DNA of 64,000 nt from Cellvibrio sp. UBA7671 (lineage in GTDB: Bacteria > Pseudomonadota > Gammaproteobacteria > Pseudomonadales > Cellvibrionaceae): contig DLHJ01000002.1 in the NCBI GenBank assembly GCA_002483145.1, positions 1 through 64,000 of the forward strand. Reading direction: 5' to 3'. Positions 8,720 to 17,417 of the stretch are shown one piece after another. The notes under the pieces were generated by a model that saw only the letters and a program-made list of their open reading frames with translations, searched no databases and had not been told where the DNA came from. How positions within the stretch are numbered: position 1 is the first letter of the stretch; the number at the start of each line of letters is the position of its first letter. The translations under genes were made by a program, and so were the position numbers.

Positions 8720-9106
8720 TTAGTAATCACTGATTAATTCAGACAGCTCCCTTTCTGCTGCCAATGCATCGCCTAAATTCAATTCAATCAAGCGGCGTAA
8801 ATGGCTTACGCTATCAATATCAATGGAGGTACACATCAAACCGGTTTGGTTATGATGTTGGTGCGCCACCGTCACAGACATGGCGATGCTGGTGTTGTCG
8901 GACAGCAAGATTTTCACCAGGATCGGTTCGCTATGGACTACTTCCACCGGCAGTGTCTGTTGTAACAACAAACCTTTGAGTGAAATATCGAGCAGGCTGG
9001 CGCGCCAGTGAAATTCACCTTGCGCGAGTTCAACATGCGCATCAAACAGGATGCGGCTAAATTTGCGGCGCTCATGGGCGGCGGCTGTTTTTCTTGTATC
9101 GGTCAT
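8720..9106 (-). CDS. PilZ-domain protein, YcgR-independent single-domain type
   Basis: A 128-residue single-domain PilZ protein from ATG 9106; a TTG at 9127 is less likely as start. It carries the arginine motif HERRKFSRILFD and the DISLKG version of the DxSxxG motif, so c-di-GMP binding is expected. Sequence similarity to the downstream PilZ protein is limited to the motifs, so the pair is not a recent duplication. It is probably co-transcribed with the next PilZ gene and the binding-protein gene. Confidence 0.83.
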   Translation of the reverse strand: MTDTRKTAAAHERRKFSRILFDAHVELAQGEFHWRASLLDISLKGLLLQQTLPVEVVHSEPILVKILLSDNTSIAMSVTVAHQHHNQTGLMCTSIDIDSVSHLRRLIELNLGDALAAERELSELISDY

Positions 9107-9235
9107 ATTGTGTGCTTTTAGTCGCAAGTGGTCTTTCAGTAACTGATGGGCTTATCCAGGTTGCGGATAGGCCTGTTTTTGAGTGTAGTCCTTGGCGGCC
9201 GTTTCGCCATTATTGAATTTACCTGAGGTGCTTAT

Positions 9236-9265
9236 TTGCCTCGGGCAAGGGGCGGCACCTATAAT
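9236..9265 (+). promoter_or_regulatory. Sigma-70-type promoter of mak
   Basis: A -35 box TTGCCT (9236-9241) and a perfect -10 box TATAAT (9260-9265), separated by 18 bases. Transcription would start near 9272, leaving a leader of about 24 bases before the mak ATG. Confidence 0.75.
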
Positions 9266-9295
9266 CCCGCCAGATTTGATAACAGGCTGATTCAT

Positions 9296-10204
9296 ATGAC
9301 AGATTTTCGTATTGGTATCGATCTCGGCGGCACTAAAACCGAGGTGATCCTGCTCAATGGCCGTAGCCAGGAGCTGTTCCGCACGCGCATTCCCACAGTG
9401 CGCGACGACTATGATGCAACCCTGCGCGATATCGCCGGTTTGGTGGCGCAAGCTGAGGTGGCCGCAGGCGAGACCCTGTTGCCGGTCGGGATAGGTATTC
9501 CGGGCACAATTTCGCGTAAAACTGGTTGGGTGAAAAATGCCAATTCAACTTGGCTTAACGGCAAACCTTTCCAAAAAGACCTATCAGCGTTTTTAATGCG
9601 CGATGTCAAAGTCACTAACGATGCTAACTGCCTTGCCGTCTCCGAAGCCACTGATGGTGCTGGTCGTGGTTATGATCTGGTGTTCGCAGGTATTCTCGGT
9701 ACTGGCTGCGGTGCGGGAGTTGCCTATCAGGGTAGGCCGATTGTCGGACCCAATGGTGTAGCGGGTGAGTGGGGGCACAATCCGTTGGCCTGGACAAGTG
9801 ATGCCGAGTTAAATGCGCGCCCTTGTTACTGCGGCAAGGCGGGATGTCAGGAAACGTTTTTGTCCGGTACTGGTTTGTGTCTTTCTTATCAGTTAGCAAC
9901 TGGTGAAAAAATCAAAGGGCATGAAATTGTGGAGCGCGCGCAAGCGGGTGAAGCGATTGCACAAAAAATCCTCGCCGATTATTTCGATCAACTCGCGCGT
10001 GGTTTAGCGTGCATCATTAATGTGATGGACCCGGATGTGATTGTACTGGGCGGTGGCGCTTCCAATATCGCGGCGATTTACACTGAAGTGCCCAAACTCT
10101 TACCCAAATATGTATTCGGGAGCGAGTGCGATACTCCAATTGTTCCTGCGGTGCATGGCGACTCCAGCGGCGTGCGCGGTGCGGCCTGGTTGAATCCGCT
10201 TTAA
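9296..10204 (+). CDS. mak: Fructokinase / manno(fructo)kinase, ROK family
   Basis: A 302-residue ROK sugar kinase very close in sequence and length to E. coli Mak, which phosphorylates fructose (and mannose) at C6 with ATP. Seen: the phosphate loop DLGGTKTE at the N-terminus, the sugar-binding stretch KNANSTWLNG, the conserved NDANCLAVSE and GEWGHNPL, and the ROK zinc motif CYCGKAGCQE. DPDVIVLGGGASN lies near the C-terminus. ATG 9296 is preferred because it matches the family start. It sits behind a good sigma-70 promoter, and the next gene starts 1 base after its stop. Confidence 0.9.
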   Translation: MTDFRIGIDLGGTKTEVILLNGRSQELFRTRIPTVRDDYDATLRDIAGLVAQAEVAAGETLLPVGIGIPGTISRKTGWVKNANSTWLNGKPFQKDLSAFLMRDVKVTNDANCLAVSEATDGAGRGYDLVFAGILGTGCGAGVAYQGRPIVGPNGVAGEWGHNPLAWTSDAELNARPCYCGKAGCQETFLSGTGLCLSYQLATGEKIKGHEIVERAQAGEAIAQKILADYFDQLARGLACIINVMDPDVIVLGGGASNIAAIYTEVPKLLPKYVFGSECDTPIVPAVHGDSSGVRGAAWLNPL

Positions 10205-10205
10205 G

Positions 10206-11069
10206 ATGAAAATAGTTACTGCGGTCAAAAAGCCCATCCTGCTTGCGATGGGCTTTTTGTTTTTTATTTTGTCGAGCTTTTGTTTTTCACAAACAGCGGT
10301 AACAACACAAACAGCTCCGCAGCGAATTGCGTCACTCAATATCTGTATCGATCAATTACTCTGGGAATTAGTACCGCACGAGCGGTTGGTGTCAATCAGT
10401 TACCTGACTGCAAACCCTATGTGGTCACCCATCGCTGCGCAAGTAAAAGGAATACCACTCAATCATGGCCTCGCAGAAGAAATTGTGCCTTTGAAACCCG
10501 ATGTTATTTTTGCGGGTGAGTTTGATGCGCCCGACGCCATCGCATTACTCGAACGATTGGGGCACCCGGTTACGCGATTACCTTTACCGCGCAAGCTTGA
10601 GGATATCAACACCCAAATTTTGCAATTGGGTGAATTGGTAGGTGCTACTGCAAAAGCCTTGTCAATCACGCAAAAAAGCAGTGCGCAAGTCGCCGAGTTA
10701 CAGGCAGCCAACAAAACTCAACAACCACTGACGGCGTTTTGGTATTCATCAAATGGTGTGGTGATTGGTGATGGAACTCTGGAGCATGAATTAATGCTGC
10801 TCGCCGGTTTGCGTAATCTAGCAGCGGAGCGTGGCATGTTTGGTTTTAATCAGTTGGATTTGGAATTGCTGCTCAGTTCCAAACCACAAGTATTAATTAT
10901 CGAAGAGGGCAATGCAGAAGCTTTTTCATTAGCGCGTGAATATTTGGCGCATCCGGCGTTAGCAAATGCAGGATTCAAAATTGTCCGTTTACCGGCAGGC
11001 TTGTCGGGTTGCGCAGCATCAGTGTTGGGTGATGTTGCAATTGCATTAAAACAAGAACTAGCGAAATAA
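10206..11069 (+). CDS. Periplasmic binding protein of a BtuF/FecB-type importer
   Basis: A 287-residue class III periplasmic binding protein for metal chelates (cobalamin, haem or siderophore). The signal peptide has a basic start (K2, K8, K9) and a hydrophobic core to about residue 27. The mature part opens with QRIASLNICIDQLLWELVP and keeps the two-lobe pattern with EEIVPLKPDVIFAGEF and LELLLSSKPQVLIIEEG. Its genes for permease and ATPase follow directly. The start lies 1 base after the mak stop with no own ribosome-binding site, suggesting coupling. Unusually, a strong terminator hairpin (10227-10258) falls within its signal-peptide codons. No cobalamin riboswitch is present, so the substrate stays open. 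Confidence 0.83.
   Translation: MKIVTAVKKPILLAMGFLFFILSSFCFSQTAVTTQTAPQRIASLNICIDQLLWELVPHERLVSISYLTANPMWSPIAAQVKGIPLNHGLAEEIVPLKPDVIFAGEFDAPDAIALLERLGHPVTRLPLPRKLEDINTQILQLGELVGATAKALSITQKSSAQVAELQAANKTQQPLTAFWYSSNGVVIGDGTLEHELMLLAGLRNLAAERGMFGFNQLDLELLLSSKPQVLIIEEGNAEAFSLAREYLAHPALANAGFKIVRLPAGLSGCAASVLGDVAIALKQELAK
10227..10268 (+). terminator. Strong intrinsic terminator inside the 5' end of the binding-protein gene
   Basis: A perfect 12-base-pair stem (AAAAAGCCCATC at 10227-10238 with GATGGGCTTTTT at 10247-10258), an 8-base loop, then a T-rich tract to 10268. It starts 23 bases after the mak stop, as expected for the mak terminator, yet it is within codons 8-21 of the next gene. Confidence 0.8.
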
Positions 11070-11081
11070 ATTTATCCCGAG

Positions 11082-12089
11082 GTGAATTTGCAAATCAAAA
11101 TTTCATTTCTGCAGGTAGTGATCGTTTTGGTCATCGCCATTTTTGCCACTGCTGCTCTGGCGCTGAACAGCGGTGCGGCCGATATCCCGGTTCTGCAATC
11201 TTTTGTGGATATGTGGAGTGGTGAGCAGAGTTTGGGTGCAACCATCCTCGGGCAAATTCGTATTCCGCGTTTGCTGCTGGCGATTATTGTCGGTGCAACG
11301 CTCGGCATGGCTGGCGCAGCTATGCAAGGTTTGTTACGCAATCCCCTTGCTGATCCCGGCGTTCTCGGTGTTACCAGTGGTGCCGCCTTTGGCGCTGTGT
11401 GCGTATTGTATTTTGGTGCTGCAGCTACGGCGTGGTATTGGTTGCCAAGCGCAGCGATTATCGGTGCGCTCTTATCATTGGTATTGGTTTATCTATTGGC
11501 GGGCATGCACAGCAGTATGCTTGCGCTAATTCTTGCGGGCGTGGCCATGAGTGCAATCACCGGTGCATTAATTGCTGTCGCATTAAATTTTGCACCGAGT
11601 TTATATGCGATGCAGGAAATTGTATTTTGGTTGATGGGTTCACTTGCCAATCGTCAATGGGATCACGTTAGTATCGCATTACCATTGGCGATAATTGGCT
11701 GGTTGTTAATGCTCAGTCGCAGCCGTTTTCTGGATGCATTGAGCTTGGGCGAAGAGAGTACGCGCTCGCTGGGTTTTGATAATCACCGTGAGCGAGGCAT
11801 TTTGTTATTCGGTATTGCGATAGGTGTCGGCGCGTGCGTTGCGGTAAGTGGCAGTATCGGGTTCATCGGTTTAATTGTGCCGCATTTGTTACGTCCCTTT
11901 GTAGGATATAGACCCGGTCGCTTGATGTTTGCCAGTGCACTTGGCGGCGCTTTGTTATTAGTGCTTGCCGATATTCTGGTACGGCAGTTTGACAGTGCGC
12001 GCGAATTAAAGCTGGGCGTAGTGACTTCGTTATTGGGTGGCCCGTTCTTTTTGTTATTAATTTTAAAAACCCGTTCACGGTGGGCATGA
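11082..12089 (+). CDS. FecCD/BtuC-type ABC importer permease
   Basis: A 335-residue inner-membrane permease of the BtuC/FecCD family with about ten hydrophobic segments. Family marks seen: RIPRLLLAIIVGATLGMAGAAMQGLLRNPLADPGVLGVTSGA spread over the second and third helices (about residues 60-105), and a late GFIGLIVPHLLRPFVG segment that contacts the ATPase. It is 12 bases after the binding-protein gene, and its stop overlaps the ATPase start (ATGA at 12086-12089). The start is GTG 11082; a TTG at 11088 behind GAGGTG is an alternative. Confidence 0.9.
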   Translation: MNLQIKISFLQVVIVLVIAIFATAALALNSGAADIPVLQSFVDMWSGEQSLGATILGQIRIPRLLLAIIVGATLGMAGAAMQGLLRNPLADPGVLGVTSGAAFGAVCVLYFGAAATAWYWLPSAAIIGALLSLVLVYLLAGMHSSMLALILAGVAMSAITGALIAVALNFAPSLYAMQEIVFWLMGSLANRQWDHVSIALPLAIIGWLLMLSRSRFLDALSLGEESTRSLGFDNHRERGILLFGIAIGVGACVAVSGSIGFIGLIVPHLLRPFVGYRPGRLMFASALGGALLLVLADILVRQFDSARELKLGVVTSLLGGPFFLLLILKTRSRWA

Positions 12090-12883
12090 TGACAACAACA
12101 TTGAGTGCCCAACAGGTTTCTTTTGCGCGCGATGGCAATGTCATTCTGGATAATGCAGATTTAACTTTATCGCAGGGAGAATTAGTCGGGTTGATCGGCC
12201 CCAACGGCGCTGGTAAAAGTTCACTCTTGCGGATGATGGCGGGATTACAGCAGCCCGATTCCGGACAGATTTATTTATCGAACGAAGTTCATCCGCAAAA
12301 ATTGCTAAACGATTTTTCCGGGCGAGAGCGCGCGCAATTGTTGGCGTACTTGCCGCAACAGGAAACGCCCGCATGGCCCTTGCAAGTTGAGCATTTGGTT
12401 GGCTTGGGGCGTGCACCCTGGCATAAACCCATGAGTGGCAAATCGGAACGCGATAAGCGGGCCATTGAGCGCGCGCTTGAGATCACTGAGTTGCAATCGC
12501 TACGCCAGCGGATCGTGACTACGCTTTCCGGTGGTGAGTTGCAGCGCACCTTGCTGGCGCGCGTATTTGCTGGTGAGCCGCAAATTATTCTCGCTGACGA
12601 ACCCATCGCTGCGCTCGATCCCTACCATCAGTTGCATATGATGGAATTGCTTGCTGAACACGCGCAGCAGGGCGGAGCTGTTTTGGCGGCACTGCATGAT
12701 TTAAGTTTGGCCGCCCGTTTTTGTTCGCGGTTGGTGCTATTGCATCACGGAAAAATTGTTGCCGATGGTCAACCGATTGACGTATTAACTACGGAAAATT
12801 TGGAACAGGTTTACGGCATCAGTGCCTATGTTGATTGTCGTGATGATGGCGTAGTCATTATCCCGCGTAAGAGGGTGCTTTAA
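12086..12883 (+). CDS. BtuD/FecE-type ABC importer ATPase
   Basis: A 265-residue ABC ATPase: Walker A GPNGAGKSS, Q-loop YLPQQE, signature LSGGE, Walker B IILADEP with D-loop AALDP, and the switch histidine in LHDLSLAA. It powers the permease encoded just before it, with which it shares a four-base ATGA overlap; a GTG at 12080 is a less likely start. The best fit is import of cobalamin, haem or a ferric siderophore; the sequence does not settle which. Confidence 0.9.
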   Translation: MMTTTLSAQQVSFARDGNVILDNADLTLSQGELVGLIGPNGAGKSSLLRMMAGLQQPDSGQIYLSNEVHPQKLLNDFSGRERAQLLAYLPQQETPAWPLQVEHLVGLGRAPWHKPMSGKSERDKRAIERALEITELQSLRQRIVTTLSGGELQRTLLARVFAGEPQIILADEPIAALDPYHQLHMMELLAEHAQQGGAVLAALHDLSLAARFCSRLVLLHHGKIVADGQPIDVLTTENLEQVYGISAYVDCRDDGVVIIPRKRVL

Positions 12884-12887
12884 ATAT

Positions 12888-12910
12888 AGCCCAACACAAA
12901 TGGGTTTTTT
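12888..12910 (+). terminator. Weak intrinsic terminator after the importer operon
   Basis: AGCCCA, a seven-base loop, TGGGTT and more T residues. The stem is short (six pairs with one wobble), but its place 5 bases after the ATPase stop is right. Confidence 0.45.
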
Positions 12911-12967
12911 CACTAAATACTCATCAAGATCTTATCAAATCTATCTTTACGAGTGAGATTGGAAAAA

Positions 12968-13426
12968 ATGAAAGCAGGTCTGTTTAAATTCATCGTCAAT
13001 TTATGGCCACCATTATTTTTCTCCGCTATCAAGATCACCTATCTCGCCGCGGATTACCGCGAAGTACGCGTTACCTTAAAGTTACGCTGGTATAACCGCA
13101 ATTATGTCGGTACGCAATATGGCGGCAGCTTGATGTCTATGACTGACCCCTGGTACATGTTGATGATCATGAACAATCTCGGGCGCGATTATTTTGTATG
13201 GGATAAACACGCCGAGATAGATTACATCGCTCCCGGTAAAACCCACGTGCATGCGCACTTTGTGATTAACGATGAAATCCTTAGTGATATACGCGCAAAA
13301 ACAGCCAATGGCGATAAATATGTGCCGGAATTTTTGGTTGAAATTAAGGATGATCACGGACATTTAGTTGCGCGTGTAAAACGGCGCGTTTATATCAAAT
13401 TAAAACCGCGTGCGCGTACAGAGTGA
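12968..13426 (+). CDS. DUF4442 hotdog-fold protein (thioesterase-like)
   Basis: A protein of about 152 residues from ATG 12968; a GTG at 12953 would add five residues. The sequence follows the DUF4442 pattern (MKAGLFKFIVNLWPPLFFSAIKI, then VTLKLRWYNRNYVGTQYGGSLMSMTDP), a hotdog-fold family related to acyl-CoA thioesterases and often annotated as tetrameric acyl-CoA thioesterase. The NYVGTQYGGSLMSMTDP segment corresponds to the central helix region of the hotdog fold. The substrate is unknown. It stands between the importer operon and an oxidoreductase gene on the same strand. Confidence 0.75.
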   Translation: MKAGLFKFIVNLWPPLFFSAIKITYLAADYREVRVTLKLRWYNRNYVGTQYGGSLMSMTDPWYMLMIMNNLGRDYFVWDKHAEIDYIAPGKTHVHAHFVINDEILSDIRAKTANGDKYVPEFLVEIKDDHGHLVARVKRRVYIKLKPRARTE

Positions 13427-13464
13427 AAATTCACGCCTGAAATTCCTAATAGCCGGAAAATATT

Positions 13465-14502
13465 ATGTTTAATGTCGCTCTCTGTTCTTATGGTATGTCA
13501 GGCAAAGTGTTTCATGCCCCGCTGATTACCGCTGAACCAGGTTTGAAACTTCACACTATATTGCAGCGCAGTGAGCCCACTGCATTAGTTGATTACCCGC
13601 AGGTCGCTATTGTAAAAACCTTTGAAGATATTCTGGCGAATCCGGATATCCATTTGGTGGTAGTCAATACGCCCAACGAACTTCACTACCCAATGACCAA
13701 AGCGGCACTGCAAGCCGGTAAACATGTCGTGGTAGAAAAACCTTTTACCTTAAATATCGACGAAGGCAATGAATTAATCGCACTGGCAAATAGCCAACAA
13801 AAAATCCTTTCTGTTTTTCAAAATAAACGTTTGGAAAGTGATCATTTGGATGCGCAAAAAGTTATCGAATCAGGTGCGTTGGGGCGCATCGTTGAAGTGG
13901 AGTGGCATTACGACCGCTATCGCACTAACGTCACTCACAAAAAATGGAAGGAAGATAATCTGCCCGGTTCCGGCACCTGGTTTGATTTGGGTATTCACAT
14001 GGTGGATTCCATGCTGTGCCTATTCGGAAAACCGAACGCTGTCTACGCCGATATGCGCAGCCTGCGCCGCGCCGAAGGTTCGACTGATTATTTTAATGTG
14101 TGTTTTCACTACGCTGACATGCGTGTCATTCTCCGCTCCAGTACCTACGTTAGTGAAAAGGGAGCTACCGTTGCCATTCACGGCGATAAAGGTTCCTTTT
14201 TAAAATTCGGGCAAGATGTTCAAGAGAGTCAAATGATGCGTGGCGTTATTCCCGGCATGACAGGCTGGGCGCAACCCGGTGAAGATAACTACGGTATTTT
14301 GCATGTTCACAATAATGGCGAAGCGACACGCTCGATCATTCCTGGTCAACGCGGTTACTACGAGCATTATTATAAAAATATTGTGGATGCGATTAACAGC
14401 AAGGCCCCACTGGCATTTTTGCCGCAGCAGTCTTTGTTGGGCGTTGAGTTGTTGTTGGCGGCTGAGCAGAGTGCCAAGCAAGGCGTTTTAGTTAATCTGT
14501 AG
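13465..14502 (+). CDS. Gfo/Idh/MocA-family NAD(P)-dependent oxidoreductase
   Basis: A 345-residue oxidoreductase of the type of E. coli YdgJ/YhhX. An N-terminal Rossmann domain opens with NVALCSYGMSGKVFHAP and contains VVVNTPNELHYPMTKAALQAGKHVVVEKPF, where EKP carries the catalytic-region lysine. The C-terminal alpha/beta domain includes GSGTWFDLGIHMVDSML with the usual histidine. The family acts on sugars or sugar derivatives, cyclitols or similar hydroxyl compounds. It has a CCGGAAAA site upstream and is followed 50 bases later by an MFS gene; a shared role in sugar use is possible but not shown. Confidence 0.85.
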   Translation: MFNVALCSYGMSGKVFHAPLITAEPGLKLHTILQRSEPTALVDYPQVAIVKTFEDILANPDIHLVVVNTPNELHYPMTKAALQAGKHVVVEKPFTLNIDEGNELIALANSQQKILSVFQNKRLESDHLDAQKVIESGALGRIVEVEWHYDRYRTNVTHKKWKEDNLPGSGTWFDLGIHMVDSMLCLFGKPNAVYADMRSLRRAEGSTDYFNVCFHYADMRVILRSSTYVSEKGATVAIHGDKGSFLKFGQDVQESQMMRGVIPGMTGWAQPGEDNYGILHVHNNGEATRSIIPGQRGYYEHYYKNIVDAINSKAPLAFLPQQSLLGVELLLAAEQSAKQGVLVNL

Positions 14503-14552
14503 GTAATGAAAGTTTCTGTCATCATTGTTGTATTCTCTGTAGGCCAACTGCC

Positions 14553-15839
14553 ATGCCCCAAGACCTATCCCGCAACGCCAATCGCTTTGTCACTTTCACC
14601 GTTTTTTTTACCGCGCGTGCTTACTATCCGGTATTGGCAATTTTATTTATCGACTTGGGTTTAACGCTCGATCAGTTTGTGATGCTCAATCTGATTTGGG
14701 CGCTGACGATTTTTTTATTTGAAGTTCCTTCGGGTGCTTTGGCGGATACGATTGGGCGCAGAACATTATTGATGACGGCATCAGTATTGATGGTGATTGA
14801 AATGCTGTGCTTGCTGATCGCGCCGCGCGATGGGGGAATGCTGTTGCTTATAATGTGTGTAATCAACCGTATTTGCTCCGGGCTGTCAGAAGCCTGCGCG
14901 AGTGGGGCAGATGAGGCGCTCGCTTATGATTCACTACCGCCAGAAAATCGCGCCAGTGCCTGGGATCACTTGCTTGCCCATGCCATGCGTTGGCGCTCGG
15001 TAGGTTTTGTGCTGGCGATGATTATCGGCGGTGTGCTTTATGATGCGGATACAATTAATTCTATTCTTCCCGCGAGCTTTCACATCAGTAGTGAGACGGC
15101 TCATCGATTGCCGGTGTTATTGGTGCTGATGCAAGCGCTGGCTTGTTTATTTATTACCTGGCGGATGGTTGAGCCGGTTCACGCGGCAGCGGGTTCGACT
15201 TTATCCCATGCTTTTCATCTCACCCTTTCAACTGCACGTTGGGTGTTTACCAATCCCAAAACGTTGGTGGTTATTTTAATTGGCGTTGCGCTGGATTCCA
15301 TCGTGCGCAATTTCGCAACCATCACCAGTAGTTACTATCGGCTGATTGATTTGCCGGAATGGACCTATGGTTTTTTTGGTGCAGCCATGGGTTTACTCGG
15401 TTGGTTTGTCCCTGGGATAGCTAAACAGTTAAATGCGCGTTTTGGCATGTTGGCGAATTTGGGCTTGGTTGCAGTAATGACACTGATTGGTTTGGTGGTA
15501 TTGGTGCCCGCTTGGCCAATCTATGGTGTAGTGCCGACATTATTTTTAATGATGATGATGGGATTTCTCGGTTTTACCGTTAGCCGCGTGTTGCATGAAG
15601 AGGCAGATTCATCGCGGCGCGCAACCGTGCTGTCAGTTAAAGGATTAATTTTTAATTTGGGCTACGGTTTATTCAGCTTAGGTTTTTCCGGTTTGCTGGC
15701 CAGTTTTCCCGATACGCCAGAAGGCGCAGCACTGCGCAGTGCATTACTGTGGCAAGTACCATTTTTTGTAGCGGTTATTTTGGGATTGTTTAGTTGGGCG
15801 TTTTTTAAATTGCGTAGCTACAGGGTTTCAAAAGGATAA
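14553..15839 (+). CDS. MFS-family transporter
   Basis: A 428-residue integral membrane protein with about twelve hydrophobic segments. The loop between helices 2 and 3 has the MFS motif A form GALADTIGRRTLL, and a charged central loop (about 210-220) divides the two six-helix halves. The N-terminal RNANRFVTFTVFFTARAYYPVLAILFIDLG resembles DHA-like or sugar-efflux MFS proteins. The substrate is unknown. It ends 1 base before a strong bidirectional terminator. Confidence 0.85.
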   Translation: MPQDLSRNANRFVTFTVFFTARAYYPVLAILFIDLGLTLDQFVMLNLIWALTIFLFEVPSGALADTIGRRTLLMTASVLMVIEMLCLLIAPRDGGMLLLIMCVINRICSGLSEACASGADEALAYDSLPPENRASAWDHLLAHAMRWRSVGFVLAMIIGGVLYDADTINSILPASFHISSETAHRLPVLLVLMQALACLFITWRMVEPVHAAAGSTLSHAFHLTLSTARWVFTNPKTLVVILIGVALDSIVRNFATITSSYYRLIDLPEWTYGFFGAAMGLLGWFVPGIAKQLNARFGMLANLGLVAVMTLIGLVVLVPAWPIYGVVPTLFLMMMMGFLGFTVSRVLHEEADSSRRATVLSVKGLIFNLGYGLFSLGFSGLLASFPDTPEGAALRSALLWQVPFFVAVILGLFSWAFFKLRSYRVSKG

Positions 15840-15840
15840 A

Positions 15841-15872
15841 AAAGCTCCCAAGCATTGCGCTTGGGAGCTTTA
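15841..15872. terminator. Bidirectional intrinsic terminator
   Basis: AAGCTCCCAAGC and GCTTGGGAGCTT form a perfect 12-base-pair stem with a five-base loop between two convergent genes (MFS transporter and glycine-zipper protein). A and T flanks allow it to act in both directions. Confidence 0.8.
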
Positions 15873-15876
15873 CTCA

Positions 15877-16422
15877 TTATTTAGTGGTTGAGGTAGGTTG
15901 GTTCAATACTAACTCACCATTTTGCAGCGGAATTTTTTGACCGGGATCGTAAGACATACGCACAACTTCTTCTTTGTCTTTTATGCGATAGGTAACATCA
16001 TAACCGGTAATTTCTTCACGGGTTTCGTATACCGTTTTGCAGCTTTGCTCGACTGTAGTGTAAGTGTCACCTTTCTGCATGTTTTCTTGCACTTTATCGC
16101 CGGCGTAACCGCCTGCAACTGCGCCTGCAACTGTCGCTACCTTTTTACCGTTGCCGCCGCCTACCTGATTGCCTAGGGCTCCACCAACGACTGCGCCTAA
16201 CACCTTACCGGCAATGCGGTTGGTATCTTTCACCGGTTTTTGACGTACCACTGTTTTCTCAACGCATTCTTCGTGCGGTATTTTTATCTCTTTGGTCACT
16301 GCAAGGGTTTTGAGCACTTTGGCGTGATCTGGCTCTTTTACGTATTGATAACCAGCAATGGCGCCACCCATGGTGGCTACACCCAAACCCAGTACAGTAC
16401 CCATAATCATCGATTTGTTCAT
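15877..16422 (-). CDS. Glycine-zipper 2TM (17 kDa antigen-like) envelope protein
   Basis: A 181-residue protein with an N-terminal hydrophobic segment (about 5-25) that can act as a signal anchor or uncleaved signal. A central glycine-zipper domain (about 72-112: AGKVLGAVVGGALGNQVGGGNGKK, then VAGAVAGGYAGDKV) is typical of the Rickettsia 17 kDa antigen/SlyB-like family. The cysteines (C53, C128) are conserved-looking flanking positions, but no lipobox is seen. Such proteins sit in the cell envelope; the exact role is unknown. GAGGAT upstream supports the ATG. Confidence 0.8.
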   Translation of the reverse strand: MNKSMIMGTVLGLGVATMGGAIAGYQYVKEPDHAKVLKTLAVTKEIKIPHEECVEKTVVRQKPVKDTNRIAGKVLGAVVGGALGNQVGGGNGKKVATVAGAVAGGYAGDKVQENMQKGDTYTTVEQSCKTVYETREEITGYDVTYRIKDKEEVVRMSYDPGQKIPLQNGELVLNQPTSTTK

Positions 16423-16545
16423 AAGATCATCCTCGCTAACGTAAACAGCTGTATTTACAGCAGGTGCGGCCAGTATGGGCGCTTTTTCGCTTAACGCTAG
16501 CTTAATAAATTAGATCTCATGGCAAAGTTGAGAACTGCTTAAACA

Positions 16546-17295
16546 TTATCGCTTCCTGGCCTTGGTGTTAGATTGTTGTTGTGGGGTAAAGCGCAGTAAG
16601 CGATTCATGCCATATAGGCTCGCAGACCATAGTGCAATAAGTAATAAAAGTAAGAGTGTGGCAATAAAAGCAAAAATATCAGGCGCTTTCATCAAGGTGG
16701 TCATCAATGAATCCTGGTAATAAAAAAACCACTGATGCCCATCAGGAAATACCTGCACATGAAACCAATAAAATACTTCGGTAGGACCAATGATCAGGAC
16801 AATTGTAGTGATGGCTGCAAAGCCTGCTAAAAATCCGAGTAGAACTTTTTTTACGGGCGGGAGTTTTAATTTTTGGTGGTGTGCGAAAAAAATCAGTCCG
16901 ATCCATACCAATAAACACATTGTGCCCGTTACATAAAACACGTCGATGAGGTTTGCCACATCTTGCAAATGAATAATTTCTGCCTCATGCATTAACGCTG
17001 TGGTTTCGCCGTTTTTTAAATGGTAGCTAATCTCGCGTAAGCCTTTACCACTGGCTTGCACTGCATCGCTGATCTCACCAAACAGACGCCAGTGCTCCGC
17101 AGGTGTCGTCCATTCAAAATCATCTTTGTATCGATTCTGCGGTGCAAAGTCTGCGATGTGTTTATCCAGATGCAACAGCTTATAGCCAACGGGATAAGCA
17201 AAATGGTATTGCGCGAGTAAATGCCAACTCACTAATGCGAGTGCTATCAGTTGGCAGGTAAAAAATAAGGGCCAGAAAATAACGCGTTTCATCAT
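16546..17295 (-). CDS. DUF1461-family integral membrane protein
   Basis: A protein of about 249 residues from ATG 17295; an ATG at 17364 would add 23 residues, and neither has a strong ribosome-binding site. There are four hydrophobic segments: one at the N-terminus and three in the second half. The soluble loop after the first helix ends in a region that fits the family, and the FHVQVFPDGHQWFFYYQDSLM segment before the last helix is the DUF1461 signature. Function is unknown. It is transcribed divergently from the PEP-CTERM-like gene, with about 300 bases between the two starts. Confidence 0.7.
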   Translation of the reverse strand: MMKRVIFWPLFFTCQLIALALVSWHLLAQYHFAYPVGYKLLHLDKHIADFAPQNRYKDDFEWTTPAEHWRLFGEISDAVQASGKGLREISYHLKNGETTALMHEAEIIHLQDVANLIDVFYVTGTMCLLVWIGLIFFAHHQKLKLPPVKKVLLGFLAGFAAITTIVLIIGPTEVFYWFHVQVFPDGHQWFFYYQDSLMTTLMKAPDIFAFIATLLLLLLIALWSASLYGMNRLLRFTPQQQSNTKARKR

Positions 17296-17417
17296 GGTGT
17301 GTGACTCGAAATAGCAGCGCGGCAAAAATAGCACGGCGATCAAAACCCGGCTACAGAGATGCATCGCCTACATGGTCTTGTGGGTGACCTATTAATGCAG
17401 TCAGTTTATTGACGTTT

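Noticed and set aside
10205-10300. A cobalamin riboswitch ahead of the BtuFCD-like genes
   Set aside because: Only 1 base separates mak from the binding-protein gene, and the hairpin there is a plain terminator; none of the conserved B12-box sequence is seen.
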